Shown here piece by piece: positions 17,726 to 26,471 of a DNA stretch of 55,632 nucleotides. Origin of the DNA: Lacrimispora amygdalina (GTDB lineage Bacteria > Bacillota > Clostridia > Lachnospirales > Lachnospiraceae); the NCBI RefSeq assembly GCF_003432035.1, contig NZ_QOHO01000070.1:1-55632 (forward strand), written 5' to 3'. The first letter of the stretch is position 1, and every line of letters begins with the position of its first letter. The position numbers were made by a program, and so were the translations under genes. The notes under the pieces are model-generated. The model ran no database searches. It was not told the origin of the DNA and saw nothing but the letters and a program-made list of their open reading frames with translations.

Positions 17726-18988
17726 CTAGTAAAATGCAAGAAATGCAGGAACTACTATCATAATCATGACCACAAAAAGCATTAGAAGGAGCGGAAGCAA
17801 AAGTCTGGTTCCGGCCTCTTCTCCCAATTTCCTCGCTGCATTCTTTCTCTGCTCAAATGCAGAAGCCATCTCAATATCAAGCGCATTTCTTAGCTGTCTG
17901 CCTCCGTTTTTCTGATTTTGCTCCAGCAAGGCTGCAAGCTTTATGTATGGCTGAAGGCCGCACCGCCTTCCAAATTCACTGTAAGCACGGCCTTCGGACA
18001 GACCGCTTTTTATCTGCGATGCCGCCTTAACCATCTCTTCGTAGGCAGGACGAATAGTCTGCTTTCCGTTTTTAAGTGACTCCCCATAACCGGCAGCAAT
18101 CCGTTCCCATGCTCCCCTGACTGTATAACCTGCTCCAATATAGACTACAAGTTTTGATATCACTTCCGAATAATCCAGTAAAAGCTGCTGTTCTCTCAAC
18201 CTGCCTGCTTTCTGTTTTTCAACCTGGGTCCTGACCTGTAAAAGGACTGCCAGTGATAAACCAAGCACAGGCAATATCCCATAGCCTCCATCCCTGGGTT
18301 TCAAATACTTTAGTTTCTGACCTTCAAACTCCTGAGGTAAAACCAGTGCATCCTTTGTCTGCTGCATTGCATCAATCTCATCAGCCCATTTTCGAAAAGC
18401 TGCTTTCTGCTTCTCTTCCATTGTCAGGGCAGGTGGAAATACCTTACCTTTAAATTGATATTCTCGCTCATGGATCCCGTCCGATACTTCTGCAATGATC
18501 ATAATTTCTTTTCCTCCATCAGCAATATCCTCGTTATAAACCGTTCCAAAGGAATCAATCAGGTCAGGATCACTGGTCTCCCAGCGGACCGACAGACCGA
18601 AGCTGTCCAGTCTCGTTTTGAAATTCAGATTACGTTTTATGGTATTAAGGGAATCATTCTCTGAAAGCATCTGAGTTTCCAGTTCCTTTTCCAGTCTGTT
18701 AAAGAGATCTTCTGCTTCTTTTTCTGTATAATGACGCTCCCGCACTGGAATTTCGATCAATAACTTCTTATCATCCTGTACTTTATCCAATCCTTTTACT
18801 AAAACTTCATAAATGCTCTCTCCCTGCCCGGGTCCTGCTCTTTTTAACCCATTTCCTTCGATCTCATTCTGCCTGCCCCATAGGGAGAAAAACTCCATAA
18901 TTGCATACAAAAGTACTCCGCCCGCCATGCATGCAGCCTGAATCTTTGTTACAGGCAGTTTCCATCTGATTTTTAACTGATCTTTCAT
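17726..18988 (-). CDS. tadC: TadC-like type II/IV secretion F-domain protein with large extracytoplasmic domain
   Basis: The protein has about 420 residues. An N-terminal transmembrane segment (residues ~20-40) is followed by a ~190-residue charged region that would lie outside the cell. A second hydrophobic stretch lies near 240, then the T2SSF domain (LGAGY-like VYIGAGYTVRGAWERIA, GLQPYIKLAALLEQN, and the last LLLPLLLMLFVVMIMIVVPAFLAF). It forms the inner-membrane platform of the Tad machine with tadB. The ATG at 18988 is four bases after AGGAGG. The extra ectodomain is common in Clostridial TadC but absent from proteobacterial TadC. Confidence 0.88.
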   Translation of the reverse strand: MKDQLKIRWKLPVTKIQAACMAGGVLLYAIMEFFSLWGRQNEIEGNGLKRAGPGQGESIYEVLVKGLDKVQDDKKLLIEIPVRERHYTEKEAEDLFNRLEKELETQMLSENDSLNTIKRNLNFKTRLDSFGLSVRWETSDPDLIDSFGTVYNEDIADGGKEIMIIAEVSDGIHEREYQFKGKVFPPALTMEEKQKAAFRKWADEIDAMQQTKDALVLPQEFEGQKLKYLKPRDGGYGILPVLGLSLAVLLQVRTQVEKQKAGRLREQQLLLDYSEVISKLVVYIGAGYTVRGAWERIAAGYGESLKNGKQTIRPAYEEMVKAASQIKSGLSEGRAYSEFGRRCGLQPYIKLAALLEQNQKNGGRQLRNALDIEMASAFEQRKNAARKLGEEAGTRLLLPLLLMLFVVMIMIVVPAFLAFY

Positions 18989-19000
18989 CAAACCTCCTGG

Positions 19001-19738
19001 CTATATTTCAATATCCATAATCCGCTTTGCTGTCCAAAAAGCAACCATATAAATCGCCATGCAGATGGTCATTAGAATTCTTCCTGCCCCTGTGGTATAC
19101 ATGATCTGAAAAAAGCCAGGAGAGGTAACGTCAATATAAATAACTATAAAAAAAGGAATGAGATTCATAATCTTTAGTTCGAACTGTTTGGAAGCCGTCA
19201 TGGTAAGTATTTCCTGTCTTACCTGTACTTTATCCCTAATCACATCTGCGGTATGGCTGATAATAGAAACCAACTCTCCTCCACTTCGTTTTGCGGCGGA
19301 AAACACCTCTGCAAAATTCTTTACATCATCCAGCCCGCTTCTTAAGGCAAATTCCAGAAATGCCTGCTCTACCGGCCGGTTAATACGAATCTGGCTTTCA
19401 ATCAGCTGAAATTCCTTCGTTATAAGTCCTTCCTTTCCATAAAGAGCAGACAGCTCTCTTGAAGAGGATAGCAATGCGTTTTCAACGGAATACCCGGCAC
19501 TCAAAAAAGAGGATAGAAGTAAAATCCCTTCTTTAAATTCCAGATTCAGCTGCCTGAGCCGCTTTTCTTTTAATTCTTTTCTTTTTATAAATGGAACAAT
19601 GATTCCGAACGGAATAAAAATCAGAAATACCATCAGACTGCGATAGAAAATATATGAAAATAATGCTGCGATTAATAATCCCTGTCCACTATAAACAATC
19701 CATTCCCTCAGAGACAGGATATATGTATCATAATTCAA
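19001..19738 (-). CDS. tadB: TadB-like type II/IV secretion F-domain protein
   Basis: It is a membrane platform protein of the Tad pilus. Two hydrophobic segments (LLIAALFSYIFYRSLMVFLIFIPFGIIVPF) are followed by the T2SSF core (LSAGYSVENALLSS, RSGLDDVKNFAEVFSAAKRSGGELVSII) and C-terminal helices. The frame stays open to an ATG at 19879, deep inside tadA. I prefer the TTG at 19738, which overlaps the tadA stop and precedes the family-like NYDTYILS start. The ATG at 19813 is an alternative. The gene is translationally linked to tadA. Confidence 0.85.
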   Translation of the reverse strand: MNYDTYILSLREWIVYSGQGLLIAALFSYIFYRSLMVFLIFIPFGIIVPFIKRKELKEKRLRQLNLEFKEGILLLSSFLSAGYSVENALLSSSRELSALYGKEGLITKEFQLIESQIRINRPVEQAFLEFALRSGLDDVKNFAEVFSAAKRSGGELVSIISHTADVIRDKVQVRQEILTMTASKQFELKIMNLIPFFIVIYIDVTSPGFFQIMYTTGAGRILMTICMAIYMVAFWTAKRIMDIEI

Positions 19739-20948
19739 TGCCTGCTGCTTTGAGTTTTTCTGTATTTTTAAGACTCCCCACTTTTTTAAGGCTTCCACGA
19801 ACTGTCCTGGCATTACCCTGCTCCGTCTTTTCTTCCTCAAATCTATAAAGGGGATTAAGTCTGATTTCACCATCTTCATAGCCTGCTACCTCCACAATTG
19901 ACAGGACCCGTCTGCTTTTATCTCTCAGTCTGCCTAAATGAATTAAGACATCAATCGCAGCTGCAACCTGGCTGCGTACAGCCAAAAGGGGGATGTCTGC
20001 TCCCATGAGCACCATGGTTTCCAGTCTGGACAGCATGTCCTTAGGGCTGTTGCCATGTCCTGTGCTTAAGCTTCCGTCATGTCCTGTATTCATGGCAGAA
20101 ATCATATCAAGCGCTTCTTTTCCTCTTACTTCACCCACAATGATCCTGGATGGATTCATACGAAGAGCTGCCCTGATTAAATCACCAATCGTCACCTTTC
20201 CCTCCCCTTCTCCATTGGCACCTCTTGTCTCCAACCGGACCAGATTGGGGATGTGTTTGATTTGAAGCTCTGCTGAGTCCTCTATGGTTACAATGCGCTC
20301 ATTATTTGGTATATAAGCAGAAAGAGCATTTAAAAAAGTACTCTTTCCAGAATTTGTACCGCCGCTGATAAAAATATTATATCCGGCTTCTACAATAATT
20401 TTTAAAAAATCTGCTGCATCTCTGGTTATTGAACCAAGCTTTAAAAGCCTGTCTATGGTTATAGGCTCCGGAAACTTTCTGATTGTAACAGCCGGACCGT
20501 CAATGGAAACAGGCGGAAGCACAACATGAACTCTGGATCCGTCAGCAAGCCTGGCATCTGCTATGGGTCTTGAAACATTCGCAGTCCTGTTTACACGGCT
20601 GACAATCTGCTGAATCATATCTTCCAGTTGTTCCTGATTCTCAAATACCTTCTCCCAACGTTCCATATGTCCGTTTCTTTCAACAAAAATCTGATTTGCA
20701 CCATTTACCATAATTTCCGTCACTGTTTTATCATCTATCAGTTCCTGAAGTACACCTAAGCGCCTGAAGGAATCAAACAACCACCCCCGAAGCAGCAGCT
20801 TTTCTCTCAATGGCAGATACTCTGTCATTCCCAGCTTTATTATCTTCTCATCTATCATGGTATACAGTTCATCATCTGATATCTGCTGATGCTGATTTAA
20901 TTCCACCATGATGTCTTCCCGCATTGCTCTGCGCTGTTCCTCTTTCAA
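19728..20948 (-). CDS. tadA: TadA/CpaF secretion ATPase
   Basis: It is the hexameric ATPase that powers Tad pilus assembly. The 406 residues contain the CpaF-type N-terminal domain (ELIDDKTVTEIMVNG), Walker A GGTNSGKST near residue 197, the Asp box, Walker B-type IIVGEVRGKEALDM, and a His box TGHDGSLSTGHGNS. The start is a TTG eight bases after GGAGGGAA. It lies 13 bases after tadZ and overlaps tadB. Confidence 0.96.
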   Translation of the reverse strand: MKEEQRRAMREDIMVELNQHQQISDDELYTMIDEKIIKLGMTEYLPLREKLLLRGWLFDSFRRLGVLQELIDDKTVTEIMVNGANQIFVERNGHMERWEKVFENQEQLEDMIQQIVSRVNRTANVSRPIADARLADGSRVHVVLPPVSIDGPAVTIRKFPEPITIDRLLKLGSITRDAADFLKIIVEAGYNIFISGGTNSGKSTFLNALSAYIPNNERIVTIEDSAELQIKHIPNLVRLETRGANGEGEGKVTIGDLIRAALRMNPSRIIVGEVRGKEALDMISAMNTGHDGSLSTGHGNSPKDMLSRLETMVLMGADIPLLAVRSQVAAAIDVLIHLGRLRDKSRRVLSIVEVAGYEDGEIRLNPLYRFEEEKTEQGNARTVRGSLKKVGSLKNTEKLKAAGIEL

Positions 20949-20961
20949 ATCCGTTCCCTCC

Positions 20962-21963
20962 CTATGGCTGCTTTCTTAAGAGCTGCCGGGTAAAATCTCC
21001 TAATTCGCTCCATAAGAGCTGATCCAGATAATTGTCCCTCCTGCCAAAGGTACAATGATAGGGAAGTTTGATTTTCTGGATTCGTTTCAACATGGCATCA
21101 TGACCGGAGGCCGCCAGATATGTCTCAAACTCCTCTACCTTGGCGGCTGATACACAGTCTTCTTTTACCGGCATATAGATTCCATCACATACTTCAAGAA
21201 CATCCGCCGCTCTTTTCCCCATCTGTCCCAGATCAAGTATGATGGTGCCATATGTGCTTTGTTCCGAGATCTGCCTGATTAATCCTGCTATCTCCTGTGA
21301 TGAAACGAAAGCAAGATCTTCCGGATACTGAACCGGAGGCACATAATCCAAATCACCCCATGTATAAATGGCAGCACCAAGTCTGCTAAAGGAAAAGGTT
21401 CCCTGCCTGTAATAATAAAACAGATCTGACATTCCCCTCTCGTACGCTTCCCCTGTTAACCCTGCCAGGCCGGAGCAGTCTTCCAGATTTAAATAAAGAA
21501 CTTTTAAATCCCGGGAGAGAAGCTGTGCCATGGCCAGAGAAAAAGACGTCTTTAAGCAGCGGTTTACCGGCGAATAAACGCCTACCACCCTGCTTCTTTC
21601 AGACACTACGGTATACCCCTTGTCTTCTGAAGCTACACAATATTCCTCCATAATTTCCCGAAGAAGGTGATCGGCAGCCTGATACTTATAAACACAGGGA
21701 TATGGCTCACCAAAAGGAATCATCTTCTCTTCTGAAAGAAGAACCACCCTGTCCGCTCCTATCTGTTCAATCTCCTCATTTGATACGCCGGAGCTGATAA
21801 GAAGAAGCTCTATACCATGATCACTGCTGTAATTGTTCAGTTCTTTAAGGGAAGTAAAGGACACAATGGATATGGGAACCCGTTCCTTATCATTCACAAA
21901 TTCTGCAAACTGTTCTCCAAATGCTGAGTCTGCATCGTATATTGCCGTAATGCGTTTATTCAT
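20962..21963 (-). CDS. tadZ: TadZ/CpaE-like protein (atypical MinD-family)
   Basis: The 333-residue protein has an N-terminal receiver-like half (residues ~1-110) and a C-terminal MinD/ParA-like half (SRVVGVYSPVNRCLKTSFSLAMAQLL, VLYLNLEDCSGL, TIILDLGQMG). The P-loop is degenerate: SPVNRCLKTS replaces the usual deviant Walker A KGGVGKT, although a lysine and Thr/Ser remain. TadZ proteins localise the Tad machine, often at a pole. The ATG at 21963 has AGGAGG four bases upstream and is preferred over the upstream frame to 22017, which overlaps the peptidase gene. Confidence 0.85.
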   Translation of the reverse strand: MNKRITAIYDADSAFGEQFAEFVNDKERVPISIVSFTSLKELNNYSSDHGIELLLISSGVSNEEIEQIGADRVVLLSEEKMIPFGEPYPCVYKYQAADHLLREIMEEYCVASEDKGYTVVSERSRVVGVYSPVNRCLKTSFSLAMAQLLSRDLKVLYLNLEDCSGLAGLTGEAYERGMSDLFYYYRQGTFSFSRLGAAIYTWGDLDYVPPVQYPEDLAFVSSQEIAGLIRQISEQSTYGTIILDLGQMGKRAADVLEVCDGIYMPVKEDCVSAAKVEEFETYLAASGHDAMLKRIQKIKLPYHCTFGRRDNYLDQLLWSELGDFTRQLLRKQP

Positions 21964-21974
21964 GGAACCTCCTG

Positions 21975-22487
21975 TTAAAAGAAAACAACTGCAAGAACCG
22001 CTCCTAAAAACATGCACAATCCCAATGGAATTACCGCATCGTACCCATCCAGGACGGAACTATAATAAGCTGTAATTTTTTTTGTTTGTAATAAGGACCT
22101 GAAATAGGTCAGAAAATAAGAAAACCGCTGAAAGGCACAGCCTTTCACAGTCATTAGAACCAGGGACCAGAATGCCCCTATTAAAAATCCACATGCGACC
22201 GCTGCAAAACCGACGCTAAATCCCAGATAACCGCATATCAGGGCGATAATCTTAATATCACCCGCACCGATCATACGGCATATAAACAAGATAAAAAACC
22301 CCGCTGTAACTACCAGGAACCGGCATGCAAAAGATGTCATCTCCTGCAGTACAGCCTGACTGCCTCCCATCCCGCCCGTACCCAGCCCGGATAAAAAAAG
22401 TCCGGCTGCTATACCGGTTAGCACCAGCCAATTTGGTATCCTGTGTTCTCTTACATCAAAATAAGAACCGGCTGCCAGTATAAACAA
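21975..22487 (-). CDS. tadV: A24-family prepilin peptidase (TadV-like)
   Basis: The first gene of the Tad operon encodes a 170-residue polytopic protein with both catalytic aspartate motifs: SYFDVREHRIPN near residue 10 and RMIGAGDIKIIALICG near 73, as in TadV/CpaA. It removes the leader of Flp prepilin at the membrane. It ends 12 bases before tadZ. A second, divergent A24 gene lies at 14250-14684. Confidence 0.92.
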   Translation of the reverse strand: MFILAAGSYFDVREHRIPNWLVLTGIAAGLFLSGLGTGGMGGSQAVLQEMTSFACRFLVVTAGFFILFICRMIGAGDIKIIALICGYLGFSVGFAAVACGFLIGAFWSLVLMTVKGCAFQRFSYFLTYFRSLLQTKKITAYYSSVLDGYDAVIPLGLCMFLGAVLAVVFF

Positions 22488-22865
22488 TAATACTATAATT
22501 TTAACAATACCATCTCCTCTTTTCTAAATTTAAAATCTGAAAATAATGCCGGAAATCGACTGTGGATCATGGAACAATGAATTCCATGTCATTGAAATTG
22601 AGAAAGTCCATATACAGAATGTATTTGGGATTCTGACCCTATTATGCACAAGGTGAGAACAAAAGTCAACTGTTTTTTACAATTTTTTACAGATGCTCTT
22701 AAACGGAGTGACACCACCCGACAATATTTTTATTGTTATATTTTACATTTTTTTACTATTATTTTAAAGTTTATAAGTAATTTTATACAATTTTCATTGA
22801 CCTTTCCCCGTCCGGATGTTATTATAATATTAGTTCACTATTTTAAACCAAAGGAGATGTTTCAG
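22488..22865. promoter_or_regulatory. divergent intergenic region between the Tad operon and the ArsR gene
   Basis: It is 378 bases of AT-rich DNA with no supported gene, and must hold the Tad operon promoter (minus) and the ArsR promoter (plus). On the plus strand TTGACC (22797) and TATAAT (22823-22828) lie shortly before the ArsR GTG, with a long 20-base spacer. An open frame from 22644 into the ArsR gene exists but has no ribosome binding site and no family similarity. Confidence 0.5.
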
Positions 22866-23258
22866 GTGGCAAATGGAGATTTTTCCCAGCTATTTAAAAA
22901 CTGCATGCCGCTTTTTATTGCCTTAGGAGACGAAGTCCGGCTTACAATTATCGAAGTTCTTGCCAGGACGGATTCGTTCCAGACAGAAGGCTTAGCTTAC
23001 ATGGGGAATCAAACCGCAGTCCGGGGGATGAATGTAAATGAAATCACGGACAGAACAAGTTTATCCCGCCCGGCTATATCTCATCATTTAAAGATTCTGA
23101 AAGAAGCAGGACTGGTATCCGCCAGGCAGGAAGGAACTGCTAATTATTACTTTCTTACCTTTGGAGAAAGCACAAAAAAACTGTGCACTCTTGGTCAGTA
23201 TCTCCAGAATTATATGGATCCAGTCCAAATAATTTATGGAGAATCAGGCAATAGATGA
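22866..23258 (+). CDS. ArsR-family winged-helix regulator
   Basis: The 130-residue regulator has an ArsR fold: FIALGDEVRLTIIEVLA at the start, then MNVNEITDRTSLSRPAISHHLKILKEAGLVSARQEGTANYYFL as HTH and wing. No metal-binding ELCVCDL motif is present, so it is not an obvious metal sensor. The GTG at 22866 is chosen because AAAGGAG lies nine bases upstream; the open frame continues to 22644 without family similarity. The next gene starts in an ATGA overlap with its stop, indicating translational coupling. Confidence 0.9.
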   Translation: MANGDFSQLFKNCMPLFIALGDEVRLTIIEVLARTDSFQTEGLAYMGNQTAVRGMNVNEITDRTSLSRPAISHHLKILKEAGLVSARQEGTANYYFLTFGESTKKLCTLGQYLQNYMDPVQIIYGESGNR

Positions 23259-23548
23259 ATAAAGTTCCAGTTTCCAGATATACTGAGATTTATAGGGACC
23301 TCGTTAATACGTTATCTGGAGATGATCATATGAAAAATTTATTGTTAGGAAAACACTTTTCCCTTACGGAAGAGGAACGGAATTTACGCAAGGAGATTGA
23401 ACGTTCCAAAACCGCCATTGATGCAGCAAGGAATCATTTTGAGCAGGTCGTTGATCCGACATTAATTGACTGTTATATCTACGAGCTTAATGCCGCACAG
23501 CTTCGTTACCAGTTTCTATTACGCCGTTTTAAAAGCCGTGAGGTATAA
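23255..23548 (+). CDS. DUF2508 (YaaL-like) family protein
   Basis: It is a 97-residue helical protein. The C-terminal half matches YaaL/DUF2508: IDAARNHFEQVVDPTLIDCYIYELNAAQLRYQFLLRR. In Bacillus the gene lies near recR and the function is unknown. Here it overlaps the ArsR gene by four bases and precedes glgB by 87 bases. The ArsR coupling is the only functional hint. Confidence 0.8.
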   Translation: MNKVPVSRYTEIYRDLVNTLSGDDHMKNLLLGKHFSLTEEERNLRKEIERSKTAIDAARNHFEQVVDPTLIDCYIYELNAAQLRYQFLLRRFKSREV

Positions 23549-23635
23549 TCAGCCACAAAATCCGATTTGATACGGACCTGTTACAAACGCTGCTTCAGCC
23601 AGTGGAATCGTGTACCATAATGGAGGGGTGAGCAA

Positions 23636-25546
23636 ATGGAAGATTTAACAAAAGATTTGGAAACAGGTTTTATTACGGAACTTGACCGGTATTTGTACAA
23701 CAACGGCCGGCATTATGAGATTTATGAAAAACTGGGCGCTCATCCGAAAACATACAACGGAAAACAGGGGATGTATTTTGCAGTCTGGGCTCCTCATGCC
23801 AGCCAGGTTGGCGTAGTCGGTGATTTCAACGGCTGGAACCCCGACCTAAATCCCATGGTTCCCCTGGCCGACTCGGGGATCTGGGAAGTATTTGTACCGG
23901 AGGTCGGTCCGGGTCAGCTTTACAAATATTCTGTTACCACAAGCAGCGGAAAGATTCTCTTTAAAGCGGATCCCTATGCTTTTTATGCGGAATTCCGCCC
24001 CCAGACTGCTTCTATTACTTACGATTTATCCGCATACCCATGGAAAGACCAGGCTTGGGTGAAAGAAAGAGAAAAGCAGGATCCTTTATCAGGGCCTGTC
24101 AGCATTTATGAGGTCCACTTAGGATCGTGGAAAAGAAAAAACCGGGAAGATAAAGAAGGTTTTTATACATACAAAGAAGCCGCCCATGAACTGGCGGAAT
24201 ACATAAAGGATATGGGTTATACCCACATAGAGCTTCTGGGGATTGCAGAGCATCCATACGATGGATCCTGGGGATATCAGGTAACCGGTTATTATGCTCC
24301 CACTTCCCGGTATGGAACTCCGGACGAGTTCATGTATTTTGTTGATACCATGCACCAGAATGGAATTGGGGTCATACTGGACTGGGTTCCTGCACATTTT
24401 CCAAAAGATGCTCACGGACTTTCCGAATTTGATGGGGAAGCCTGTTACGAATACGCAGATCCGCGCAAAGGGGAGCATCCGGACTGGGGGACAAAGGTCT
24501 TTGATTACAGCAAATATGAGGTGTGTAATTTTCTTATTGCCAACGCTCTCTACTGGGTGGAAAAGTATCATGTAGACGGGTTAAGAGTGGATGCCGTTGC
24601 CTCCATGCTGTATCTGGACTACGGAAGAGACCAGGGCGATTGGGTTAAAAACTGCTGCGGCGGAAACGAAAACCTTGAAGCCATCGAATTCTTTAAACAT
24701 TTAAACAGTATGGTAAAGAAACGTGGAAAAGGAGCCGTTGTTATTGCAGAAGAATCCACTGCCTGGCCAAAGGTTACGGACCAGCCTGAGAATTCCGGTC
24801 TTGGTTTTACTTTTAAGTGGAATATGGGCTGGATGCATGATTTTCTGGAATACATGAAGCTAGATCCCTATTTCAGAAAATATAATCACCATAAAATGAC
24901 TTTCGGACTTACATATTTTACCAGTGAAAAATATATACTTGTATTGTCCCATGATGAAGTCGTTCATCTAAAAGGTTCCATGATCAATAAAATGCCCGGA
25001 CTTCTTGAGGATAAGTTTTCTAATTTAAAGCTCGGTTATACTTTCATGCTTGGACATCCCGGAAAGAAACTGCTTTTTATGGGACAGGATTTCGGTCAGT
25101 TCCATGAATGGGATGAAAAGGACTCCTTAGACTGGTATCTGGCCAGAGAACCTCTTGGGGAAAATCTGCTAGATTATGTCAGAGACCTTCTTCATCTATA
25201 CCGGAAATACCCTGCACTCTATGATAATGATTACGTTTGGGAGGGATTCTCCTGGATAAATGCCAATGACAATGAACATAGTATTTTCAGTTTTATCCGG
25301 CATGGTAAGGGCAGCCAGAACAGCCTGCTGTTTGTTCTGAACTTTACTCCTGTCAAGCGGCCCGAGTACCGGGTGGGCGTTCCCAAACAGGGAAAATACA
25401 CCCTTGTTCTTGATACATCTCACGGACTGTATGAAAAAGACAAAACAGCTCTGGTTTATAAATCTGAAAAGACTCCATGGGATGGCCAGGATAATTCCAT
25501 TGCTTATCCGCTCCCGGCCTATGGAGCAGCCATATTTTGTTTTTGA
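23636..25546 (+). CDS. glgB: 1,4-alpha-glucan branching enzyme GlgB
   Basis: It is a GH13 enzyme that makes alpha-1,6 branches in glycogen. The 636 residues include an N-terminal CBM48 module (AVWAPHASQVGVVGDFNGWN), the barrel with DWVPAHFPKDAHGL, the catalytic Asp in DGLRVDAVASMLYLDYGR near 319, the catalytic Glu in VIAEESTAWP near 371, and LSHDEVVHLK near 440. The C-terminal beta domain is complete. The start has GGAGGGGTGAGCAA. Glycogen synthesis genes glgC and glgD lie about 8 kb away on the other strand, so the pathway is split in this region. Confidence 0.97.
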   Translation: MEDLTKDLETGFITELDRYLYNNGRHYEIYEKLGAHPKTYNGKQGMYFAVWAPHASQVGVVGDFNGWNPDLNPMVPLADSGIWEVFVPEVGPGQLYKYSVTTSSGKILFKADPYAFYAEFRPQTASITYDLSAYPWKDQAWVKEREKQDPLSGPVSIYEVHLGSWKRKNREDKEGFYTYKEAAHELAEYIKDMGYTHIELLGIAEHPYDGSWGYQVTGYYAPTSRYGTPDEFMYFVDTMHQNGIGVILDWVPAHFPKDAHGLSEFDGEACYEYADPRKGEHPDWGTKVFDYSKYEVCNFLIANALYWVEKYHVDGLRVDAVASMLYLDYGRDQGDWVKNCCGGNENLEAIEFFKHLNSMVKKRGKGAVVIAEESTAWPKVTDQPENSGLGFTFKWNMGWMHDFLEYMKLDPYFRKYNHHKMTFGLTYFTSEKYILVLSHDEVVHLKGSMINKMPGLLEDKFSNLKLGYTFMLGHPGKKLLFMGQDFGQFHEWDEKDSLDWYLAREPLGENLLDYVRDLLHLYRKYPALYDNDYVWEGFSWINANDNEHSIFSFIRHGKGSQNSLLFVLNFTPVKRPEYRVGVPKQGKYTLVLDTSHGLYEKDKTALVYKSEKTPWDGQDNSIAYPLPAYGAAIFCF

Positions 25547-25547
25547 T

Positions 25548-25594
25548 TAGCTAATTATTTAGTCATATTTCATATAATTTTCTATAATTAGCTA
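25548..25594 (+). repeat. inverted repeat downstream of glgB
   Basis: TAGCTAATTAT (25548-25558) and its exact complement ATAATTAGCTA (25584-25594) flank a 25-base AT-rich loop. A short T run follows. It could be a weak terminator for glgB or a binding site ahead of the APH-family gene. Confidence 0.45.
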
Positions 25595-25675
25595 TACTTT
25601 TTCGCTATTTAGTAGTAAAATATAAGTAAGAAATTACATAATATGCTAGACTCAAAGATGGAAGGAGAGGTTCAT

Positions 25676-26425
25676 ATGGCAGCAGAATTAATCGCTACAA
25701 CAGCAACAAAAAAGGTCTTTCACGATGGTGAAAAGGCAATCAAGGTTTTCAACGCTGAATTTCCTAAGGCTGAAGTTTTAAACGAAGCACTGATCAGCGC
25801 CAGAGTAGAAGAGGTCGGCGGCATTAACGTTCCCAGAGTACTGGAAGTCGGTGTTTTTGATAACCAGTGGTCCATTACCTTTGATTATATTGAAGGAAAA
25901 ACCCTCCAGCAGCTTATGGATGAGAATCCTGAAAAACTGCCAGAATATATGGAACAGATGGTCAATCTTCATCTCAATGTCATGTCTAAGCATTGTCCTC
26001 ATTTAAATAAGCTGAAGGATAAAATATCCAAACAGATTCAGGATATTGAAGAGCTTGGTGACGTAACAAGATATGACATGCGCACTCAGCTGGACAGCAT
26101 GCCAAAGCACACAAAACTCTGTCACGGCGATTTTAACCCCTCAAACATTATTGTAAAAAACGATGGTACAATGTATGTTCTGGACTGGGTTCATGCCACT
26201 CAGGGCAATGCCAGTGCAGATGTTGCCAGAACCTATCTGCTGTTCTGTCTGCAGGATCAGAATAAGGCGGATATGTATATGAACCTGTTCTGTAAGAAGA
26301 CAGGAACTGCGAAAAAGTATGTTCAGTCATGGCTTCCCATTGTTGCAGCTGCCCAGCTTTCCAAAAAACGGCCGGAAGAAGCGGAGCTTCTGAATAAATG
26401 GGCTGGAGTCTGTGATTATCAGTAA
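25676..26425 (+). CDS. aminoglycoside phosphotransferase-like (APH family) kinase
   Basis: The 249-residue protein has a small-molecule kinase fold. The Brenner-type catalytic motif LCHGDFNPSNIIV lies near residue 149, and the metal-binding VLDWVHATQGN near 168. FDYIEGKTLQQLM marks the hinge. Such APH-fold proteins phosphorylate various small molecules; resistance is not implied. The ATG at 25676 follows AAGGAGAGG and is preferred over the upstream ATG at 25643. It stands alone between glgB and a bidirectional terminator. Confidence 0.85.
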   Translation: MAAELIATTATKKVFHDGEKAIKVFNAEFPKAEVLNEALISARVEEVGGINVPRVLEVGVFDNQWSITFDYIEGKTLQQLMDENPEKLPEYMEQMVNLHLNVMSKHCPHLNKLKDKISKQIQDIEELGDVTRYDMRTQLDSMPKHTKLCHGDFNPSNIIVKNDGTMYVLDWVHATQGNASADVARTYLLFCLQDQNKADMYMNLFCKKTGTAKKYVQSWLPIVAAAQLSKKRPEEAELLNKWAGVCDYQ

Positions 26426-26435
26426 TGAGATCTTC

Positions 26436-26471
26436 AAAGGGAACAGACCTTAATCCGTCCGTTCCCTTTTT
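26436..26471. terminator. bidirectional intrinsic terminator
   Basis: AAAGGGAACAGA...TCCGTTCCCTTTTT forms a hairpin with A and T tails between the plus-strand APH-like gene and the minus-strand ABC genes. Confidence 0.85.

Noticed and set aside
22644-22865. Upstream extension of the ArsR gene to 22644 (74 extra residues)
   Set aside because: The extension has low-complexity Phe/Tyr-rich sequence, no ribosome binding site and no ArsR similarity. AAAGGAG precedes the GTG at 22866.
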